Of a stretch of DNA of 8,060 nucleotides, positions 4,419-8,060 are shown piece by piece. The notes beneath the pieces were generated by a model, which ran no database searches, was not told where the DNA came from, and was given only the letters and a program-made list of their open reading frames with translations. The first letter of the stretch is position 1. Every line of letters starts with the position of its first letter. Made by a program: the position numbers and the translations under genes. The DNA comes from an uncultured Eubacteriales bacterium (GTDB lineage: Bacteria > Bacillota > Clostridia > Lachnospirales > Lachnospiraceae), in assembly GCA_900544525.1 (NCBI GenBank), contig UQVN01000148.1, positions 1-8,060 on the forward strand, read 5' to 3'.

Positions 4419-5135
4419 TTACTTGCCATTGTTTTTAGACTCTATTTTAAAACGGAAACCTACAATTTTTCGGCTGCATTTTAGTGGTTCATAACTTATG
4501 TTATAGCCTAATTTTGCATTGATTTCTTTTAATGCCGCATCAATAACTCGTGCTCGAAACATACTCATTTTTGTATATTTGTCTTCAGTTCCGGTTGCTT
4601 TTCTGATTGTTTCCTCACTTAAAGTTATAATCGCTATTTTATCAGCATATACCTTTTGCCCTTTCATTGCTTCACGTATTAGTTCATAAATACGAATTGC
4701 ATAAATCGTTTTGAGCAATATAATATCTTCTAATACATATTGTGTATAGTAACCTTTTAATTGTATTAAATAAGGCTGTAAATCTTCGTGGAGCTTTATT
4801 GTAATAATTCCGTTGTTATAACTGCAACTACTGCACCATTGGAATATTTTCCATTTATGTTTAGGGTTTCCATCACCAATCTCAACGACTTCTTGTAAAA
4901 GATGTCTGCAAATATCATATACGTCAGAATATAAATGTGTACTGGGGATGTCTAGTAATTTTGCCAATTCCATAATAGATATTTTGTATGTATAGAAATC
5001 ATTGTCTTCCTTCACAATCTGCATAATTGTGAGGCGCAGCAATTTTATTTCATTCAAAGAGAGGCAGCTTTTACTCTTAATTAAATCGTTTGCCATAACA
5101 ACCTGATTTTCTTTGTTTAAACACATATTTTTCAT
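4419..5135 (-). CDS. Rep_3-type plasmid replication initiator
   Basis: The product (238 aa from the chosen start) has the layout of iteron-binding initiators with two winged-helix domains. The N-terminal part is NDLIKSKSCLSLNEIKLLRLTIMQI...YKISIMELAKLLDI, followed by LLQEVVEI. The centre is QLKGYYTQYVLEDIILLKTIYAIRIYELIREA, the typical Rep_3 stretch before the second domain. The end is an AALKEINAKLGYNISYEPLKCSRKIVGFRFKIE helix-strand pattern. It would bind the iterons at 5225-5310 and open the origin. I chose ATG 5135 because GAGGT lies just upstream and the promoter ends before it. An upstream ATG at 5225 would add 30 residues that cover the promoter and reach the first iteron. A 9-bp inverted repeat around the promoter suggests autoregulation. 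Confidence 0.87.
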   Translation of the reverse strand: MKNMCLNKENQVVMANDLIKSKSCLSLNEIKLLRLTIMQIVKEDNDFYTYKISIMELAKLLDIPSTHLYSDVYDICRHLLQEVVEIGDGNPKHKWKIFQWCSSCSYNNGIITIKLHEDLQPYLIQLKGYYTQYVLEDIILLKTIYAIRIYELIREAMKGQKVYADKIAIITLSEETIRKATGTEDKYTKMSMFRARVIDAALKEINAKLGYNISYEPLKCSRKIVGFRFKIESKNNGK

Positions 5136-5136
5136 A

Positions 5137-5186
5137 ATTGTTACCTCTAATAAAGATATAACTATTATACTATAAAAGGTAACAAT
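5137..5186. promoter_or_regulatory. Inverted repeat flanking the rep promoter (likely Rep autoregulation operator)
   Basis: ATTGTTACC (5137-5145) and GGTAACAAT (5178-5186) form a perfect 9-bp inverted repeat. One arm lies in the promoter spacer and touches the -35, the other overlaps the ribosome binding site. The upstream arm lies before the transcription start, so it works as DNA, not as an RNA hairpin. Rep_3 initiators commonly repress their own gene through inverted repeats of this kind; binding here is inferred. Confidence 0.5.
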
Positions 5187-5191
5187 GTCAA
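5164..5191 (-). promoter_or_regulatory. Promoter of the rep gene
   Basis: The minus strand has a consensus -35 TTGACA (5191-5186), a 16-bp spacer and a consensus -10 TATAAT (5169-5164). The start would be at about 5157, giving a leader of some 20 nt with GAGGT before ATG 5135. Confidence 0.75.
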
Positions 5192-5224
5192 GGCGCTTGT
5201 TTCTTTCAGGTGTATTCACTATCA

Positions 5225-5310
5225 AACTACCTAAATGTTTCCTTTCAACTACCTAAACGTTTCTTTTAACTACCTAAATGTTTCTTTTTACAACCCGGAT
5301 GTTTCCGTTC
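5225..5310. repeat. Four iterons of the replication origin
   Basis: Three nearly identical direct repeats, AACTACCTAAATGTTTC followed by a pyrimidine run, start at 5225, 5247 and 5268. A fourth, degenerate copy (ACAACCCGGATGTTTCCG) follows at about 5290. The shared RYGTTTC core recurs at 5235, 5257, 5278 and 5299, so the period is 22, 21 and 21 bp, about two helical turns. Copy 2 has ACG instead of ATG. The array sits directly upstream of the Rep_3 gene, as in theta-replicating iteron plasmids. I found no clear DnaA box; the AT-rich stretch at 5311-5345 is a candidate unwinding region. Confidence 0.85.
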
Positions 5311-5367
5311 AAAATCCTTGAACATTAGTATTTATAAGTATAAACCTCAATGAATGGTAAGTTTTCT

Positions 5368-5505
5368 GTGAACTACTCGGCAACAAGTTACCGAGCTTCT
5401 TGCTTCAACCACCACTGCTTGGCTAATACAAAACTGTATTGCAAAGTCTTACACAGTGTCCACAAGCTTTCGGTTCGGCTGGTTCCCAGCCTACCATTAG
5501 GGACT
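5368..5505 (-). ncRNA. Omega RNA (reeRNA) scaffold of the IS200/IS605 element
   Basis: The right-end region after tnpB on the minus strand holds the guide RNA scaffold used by TnpB. It carries GAAGCAAGAAGCTC, a terminal hairpin and TAGTTCAC. The guide would be the flanking DNA from 5367 downward, beginning AGAAAACTTACCATTC. The RNA probably starts inside the 3' end of tnpB and is processed from its message; the 5' limit is unknown. The 138 nt here are of usual length. Guide transcription runs toward the iterons. Confidence 0.75.
5376..5395 (-). repeat. Right-end hairpin of the insertion sequence
   Basis: The minus strand reads CTCGGTAACTTGTTGCCGAG, an imperfect palindrome 3 nt from TTCAC. 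It differs from the left-end hairpin at only two positions (TTG against TCT near the 3' side), as expected for two TnpA binding sites. Confidence 0.8.
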
Positions 5506-6639
5506 TTATGCGCATTTTAATATGCGAAGCCCTTCATTTTTTATATTTATTGCAGCGTTCTGGTCACGGCCTATTGTAATACCACAATTACATTGCATTG
5601 TACGGATAGACAAATCTTTCATTTCAGGATGAAGGGTTCCGCAGCAATGGCATATCTGGCTTGACGGAAACCACTTATCTACCTTTATGAAGTGTTTTCC
5701 CCGTTCTAAGAGTTTGTATTCGAGCATGGATAAGAACATACCGTATCCATTATCTAAAGTTGCTTTGCCGTTACCAAAGCCCTTATTTGCCATAGAACGC
5801 ATATTTAGATTTTCTACGCAAACTACATCATACTGATTGGCTATCTCGGTAGATTGTTTATGCAGATGATCCAATCGCTGATTAGCGATATGTCTATGGA
5901 TTTTATTTATTTTGCGAAGTTGTTTGATATAGTTACTGGATTTAGTTTCACCCTTTTTAGAACCCTGTCTGCGAGAAAGTATTCTTTGCGCCCTGGCAAG
6001 TTTTTTATGACTTTCACGATAGTATTTATGATTAGTACCAGTATTGCCTTTATCGTCAACATATAAGCTGTCAGAAGCATAATCCAGCCCAACAGCGTTT
6101 GTGATATCTGCTGTATAAGCAGGTACTATGTCAGCAAATTCAAAAAGTACAGATGCGTAATATTTGCCATCGCTATCTTGTGATACCGTAGCTGATTTGA
6201 TTATCCAGTCAGCTTCGGGTTGTCTATGAATGACAGCTTTTACCTTGCCGATTTTAGGCAGTTTAATATACCTGTTATCCATAAGTGCAACCGTGCCTTT
6301 TTGGTTATTTGTCGTGTATGCTTTACGGCTGTGTCTTTTCGATTTGAATTTCGGAAATCCGGTTTTCTTTTTTCTTGTTTTGCTGAAACAATTACGAAAA
6401 GCTGCTTGCAAGTTTAACTGCACATTGGCAAGAGCAAGACTGTCTACTTCCTTTAGGAAAGGATAGTCTTTTTTATACATGGCAGGTGTTACAGATGCAA
6501 ATTTGCCAGTAGCCTTATAGCTTTCAAGCTTGTCATTAAGCATAAGATTATAAACCTTACGGCAACAGCCGAAGGTCTTAATAAACAGAATATCTTGTTC
6601 CGTTGTAGGATATAATCGATACTTGATTGCTTTATTCAT
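5506..6639 (-). CDS. tnpB: TnpB, RNA-guided RuvC endonuclease of the IS200/IS605 element
   Basis: The 377-aa product is of normal length. The N terminus MNKAIKYRLYPTTEQ...CRKVYNLML is the usual wedge/HTH start. The RuvC residues are all present: D186 (AVGLDYASD), E276 (VVCVENLNM) and D359 (GRDQNAA.NI). The zinc ribbon is C330-x2-C333 and C350-x-C352. TnpB cuts DNA at a site that matches the omega RNA guide next to a target-adjacent motif, which helps the element keep its place after excision by TnpA. Its start codon overlaps the tnpA stop (ATGA), so it is translationally coupled. Nothing suggests the nuclease-dead, repressor-like type. Downstream lies its omega RNA. Confidence 0.95.
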   Translation of the reverse strand: MNKAIKYRLYPTTEQDILFIKTFGCCRKVYNLMLNDKLESYKATGKFASVTPAMYKKDYPFLKEVDSLALANVQLNLQAAFRNCFSKTRKKKTGFPKFKSKRHSRKAYTTNNQKGTVALMDNRYIKLPKIGKVKAVIHRQPEADWIIKSATVSQDSDGKYYASVLFEFADIVPAYTADITNAVGLDYASDSLYVDDKGNTGTNHKYYRESHKKLARAQRILSRRQGSKKGETKSSNYIKQLRKINKIHRHIANQRLDHLHKQSTEIANQYDVVCVENLNMRSMANKGFGNGKATLDNGYGMFLSMLEYKLLERGKHFIKVDKWFPSSQICHCCGTLHPEMKDLSIRTMQCNCGITIGRDQNAAINIKNEGLRILKCA

Positions 6640-7046
6640 AACTGACAGTTTTTTTGCCTTTCTATGTATTTAAGAATATTTTCTTCGGATGTTGAACCTA
6701 TGGTTTCGCAAAAATAGGAACCATTCCACAATTGACCGTTCCATAAAGATTTTCTTATCTCCGGGAATTCTTTCAGGAGAGTATTGCCACTAATCCCTTT
6801 CAGGTACTTCACGATCTGAGTTACTGAAATTTTAGGTGGAGCAGACACAAAACAGTGAACATGGTCTTCTTCACCAACTTTACAATCTACAACAGTAAAA
6901 CCTTTTTTCTCTGCGATTTCCTGTATTAAGTGATACAGTCTGTCGCATATTTGCGGAGTAAGAACCTTGTGCCTGTATTTGACACACCATACGATATGAT
7001 AGTTAATATTATATACACAGGTTCTTCCGTGAATATATTTGTTCAT
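6636..7046 (-). CDS. tnpA: TnpA, Y1 HUH transposase of the IS200/IS605 element
   Basis: The 136-aa product is of normal length for IS200-like TnpA. The HUH motif is H62-V-H64 (EEDHVHCFVS) and the catalytic tyrosine is Y127 (ENILKYIERQ). The conserved middle NGQLWNGSYFCETIG is present. It acts as a dimer on single-stranded DNA, cutting and joining the ends through a tyrosine-DNA link. I chose ATG 7046 because GAGGTGAT precedes it and the family starts near YIHGRTCVYNINYHIVW. A longer frame from 7157 would include the promoter and left end. It overlaps tnpB by 4 nt. Confidence 0.95.
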   Translation of the reverse strand: MNKYIHGRTCVYNINYHIVWCVKYRHKVLTPQICDRLYHLIQEIAEKKGFTVVDCKVGEEDHVHCFVSAPPKISVTQIVKYLKGISGNTLLKEFPEIRKSLWNGQLWNGSYFCETIGSTSEENILKYIERQKNCQL

Positions 7047-7066
7047 GTATATCACCTCATACATAT

Positions 7067-7095
7067 AGTATAACATATAAGGTAAAATCAGTCTA
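7067..7095 (-). promoter_or_regulatory. Likely promoter of tnpA-tnpB
   Basis: The minus strand has TATACT (7072-7067) with extended TGT directly before it. TAGACT lies at 7095-7090 with a 17-bp spacer. The -35 is weak, fitting the low expression usual for such elements. Confidence 0.45.
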
Positions 7096-7157
7096 TAATT
7101 ATCATTTTTAATAGATACATATAGTCTATAAATTTGATAAAGAAAACGGGCTTTCAT

Positions 7158-7177
7158 CTCGGAGACAAGTTACCGAG
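7158..7177 (-). repeat. Left-end hairpin of the insertion sequence
   Basis: The minus strand reads CTCGGTAACTTGTCTCCGAG, nearly identical to the right-end hairpin at 5376-5395. It starts 18 nt inside the proposed left end at 7195, a normal distance for a TnpA binding hairpin. Confidence 0.8.
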
Positions 7178-7223
7178 AATTTTTGCCCGAAATTCTTAAA
7201 CGATAAACTATTTAAGACGTACA

Positions 7224-7443
7224 CCCGCAGGTGCTCCTGTGGCATTCTGTTTACTTCCGTATATCCGTCGTATGGGAACTTAAAGCATAGCCTAAAATTA
7301 GGGGTAAGAAAAGGGGTGTACATAGCTGCGCTGCGCTTGCCCCTTGTCATTCCCCTAATTTCTGGCCATTTTTGCGTTGTCCCATACAGATAACGGATAT
7401 ACGGAAATCAGCAAAACAGAAAATAGCAGGAATATCCTGCGGG
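7224..7443 (+). ncRNA. Third large hairpin leader, homologous to the one before the RadC-like gene
   Basis: The arms pair over about 220 nt: CCCGCAGG/CCTGCGGG (7224-7231/7436-7443), ATTCTGTTT near AAACAGAAAAT, a perfect 14-bp stem TTCCGTATATCCGT (7255-7268/7393-7406), TATGGGA/TCCCATA, a 10-bp stem AAATTAGGGG (7295-7304/7352-7361) and AAGGGG/CCCCTT around the loop (7317-7339). The loop starts TGTACATAGCTGCG, matching 11 of 14 positions of the loop at 780-793. TCCCATACAG and a following ATATACG.AAAT also match the other leader, with nearly the same spacing. Paired but different middle stems suggest covariation. It ends 92 nt before the 90-aa gene. Further small hairpins follow at 7451-7466 and 7465-7479. 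The IS left end is only about 29 nt away. Confidence 0.6.
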
Positions 7444-7535
7444 TTGAGGTAAGTCCCACCAGACTTCCGTCAACCGGAAATCAGTTTTGCTAGACAAATT
7501 TGTATATCTAAAAATAAATACAAGGAGGAAAAATC

Positions 7536-7808
7536 ATGAAAAGGTACAGAAATGCAAAAGGAGAACTGACAAGGAGTATCAAGGAAATCGAAAAAGAAAC
7601 GCTTGCAGAAGCAAGAAAATATTACCGACTGGGTGGCATTTATTTAAACAATGCAGATAAGAGAGAGTATGTATTGATTGAAAATGATGAAATTCTGGCA
7701 CGTTTTAAAAGTTTTGAGGGATATAATTTATTTATTCCGGTTGCAAATTTAGGAACATTTTTGCCAGATGTGGCAACCCAAGGGGCGGAACTGGCTTTTG
7801 TAGAATAA
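7536..7808 (+). CDS. Hypothetical protein (90 aa) downstream of a structured leader
   Basis: The gene has a strong ribosome binding site (AAGGAGG, 7522-7528) and ATG 7536. The family is not recognised. Residues 1-30 (KRYRNAKGELTRSIKEIEKETLAEARKYYR) are basic and probably helical. The rest looks like a beta-rich small fold (GIYLNNADKREYVLIENDEILARFKSFEGYNLFIPV). The end is AELAFVE. There is no signal peptide, membrane segment or cysteine. Its leader is of the same kind as that before the RadC-like gene, so it may belong to the same regulon of DNA-associated or anti-restriction functions. That is a guilt-by-association inference only. Confidence 0.72.
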   Translation: MKRYRNAKGELTRSIKEIEKETLAEARKYYRLGGIYLNNADKREYVLIENDEILARFKSFEGYNLFIPVANLGTFLPDVATQGAELAFVE

Positions 7809-7821
7809 TATTCTGTTGACG

Positions 7822-7863
7822 TTTCACATTCTGTGCAATATACTGAAAGCACAGAATGTGAAA
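7822..7863. terminator. Perfect 15-bp hairpin after the 90-aa gene
   Basis: TTTCACATTCTGTGC (7822-7836) pairs perfectly with GCACAGAATGTGAAA (7849-7863) around a 12-nt loop, 13 nt after the stop codon. No T-run follows on the plus strand. It may terminate poorly, protect an mRNA 3' end, or be a protein-binding site. Confidence 0.45.
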
Positions 7864-7939
7864 TAGAAATAATAGAAATGTTTAAAGAAAAGGAATAGAG
7901 TAAGTAAGCATAGAATTTTATGATTTTAGGAGGTATAAA

Positions 7940-8060
7940 ATGTTAGAAAATAGAGATTTAGAACAGATTGCAATGCTGTTAGAAAAATCAGCGGAAAAGA
8001 CAAACGAGAAAATTGCTGGCATAGAAAATAAAATATCAGGTATAGAAAATAAAATATCAG
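7940..8060 (+). CDS. Coiled-coil protein, 5' part only
   Basis: The gene starts at ATG 7940 with the ribosome binding site TTAGGAGGT (7927-7935) and runs off the window (40 codons seen). The product begins MLENRDLEQIAMLLEKSAEKTNEKIAGIENKISGIENKIS. The start resembles the opening of small coiled-coil proteins common in Clostridia, whose role is unknown. From residue 27 on, the heptad GIENKIS is repeated in tandem, encoded by two 21-bp repeats, so a coiled coil is likely. Confidence 0.72.
   Translation, partial: MLENRDLEQIAMLLEKSAEKTNEKIAGIENKISGIENKIS
8018..8059 (+). repeat. Tandem 21-bp repeat coding for GIENKIS
   Basis: Two adjacent in-frame 21-bp units (8018-8038 and 8039-8059) differ by a single C/T at the third base. 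The array may continue beyond the window. It lengthens the coiled coil by one heptad per unit. Confidence 0.85.

Larger units (their letters stand above)
5368..7195 (-). mobile_element. IS200/IS605-family insertion sequence (tnpA-tnpB-omega RNA)
   Basis: Both genes are on the minus strand, overlapping by 4 nt, with related hairpins near both ends and no terminal inverted repeats, as expected for single-strand transposition. The left end (7195 side) is preceded on the minus strand by TTTAA (7200-7196), a likely target-adjacent motif; another possible choice is TTTAT a few bases upstream. The right end is TAGTTCAC, ending at 5368. Coding capacity, catalytic residues and ends all look intact, so the element may be active. 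It is inserted between the iterons and the leader of the 90-aa gene. Exact ends are inferred from the hairpin positions and need an empty site to confirm. Confidence 0.82.

Noticed and set aside
5225..5310. Possible CRISPR array
   Set aside because: Direct repeats with a 21-22 bp period and no unique spacers, next to a Rep_3 gene, are iterons.
7126..7350. 74-aa minus-strand frame across the IS left end and third leader
   Set aside because: It spans the insertion boundary and one hairpin arm, with no ribosome binding site.
7640..7852. 70-aa minus-strand frame opposite the 90-aa gene
   Set aside because: Antisense to a gene with a strong ribosome binding site; its start lies within the 15-bp hairpin.

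Overview
The window is AT-rich. It looks like part of a plasmid, or a plasmid-like integrative element, of a low-GC Gram-positive gut anaerobe, most likely of Clostridia/Lachnospiraceae type. The evidence is strong AGGAGG-type ribosome binding sites, A/T-biased codons, a DUF5688-family protein typical of that group, an IS200/IS605 element with Clostridia-like ends, and a Rep_3-type replication initiator next to iterons. No chromosomal housekeeping gene is present.

Layout: (1) 1-585 is a divergent control region. A Cro/CI-type repressor (leftward, cut by the window edge) faces a 69-aa membrane protein (rightward). Two 18-bp operators of the form TTCAC-N8-GTGAW lie between them, one exactly filling the spacer of the rightward promoter. 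(2) 650-2510 holds two cargo transcription units, a RadC-like JAMM protein and an orphan DNA methyltransferase. Each is preceded by the same 20-nt motif and followed by the same GGTGCTA hairpin. The RadC unit also has a large imperfect hairpin leader. (3) 2511-3119 has no gene. It holds an apparently TnpB-less omega RNA (reeRNA) with its own promoter on the minus strand, and a second, unrelated large hairpin leader. (4) 3120-4310 is a probable two-gene operon: an unknown 94-aa protein and a DUF5688 protein. (5) 4311-5312 is the replicon: two more GGTGCTA hairpins between convergent genes, the initiator gene (minus strand), its promoter and operator, and four 21-22 bp iterons. (6) 5368-7195 is an apparently intact IS200/IS605 element (TnpA, TnpB, omega RNA, matching end hairpins) inserted beside the iterons. 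(7) 7224-7808 is a third large hairpin leader, homologous to the one before radC, followed by an unknown 90-aa gene. (8) A coiled-coil ORF starts at 7940 and runs off the end.

The most interesting signal is the set of long, nearly self-complementary leaders in front of small accessory genes. Two of them (697-889 and 7224-7443) share apical-loop sequence, lower-stem sequence and geometry, while their middle stems differ in sequence but remain paired. That is the pattern of a conserved RNA or ssDNA structure. A candidate RNA named the radC motif has been described upstream of radC, methyltransferase, integrase and anti-restriction genes, so the family may be known. Its role is not established, and its occurrence before the 90-aa gene may be new. 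All structural claims were made by eye and need folding and homology searches.
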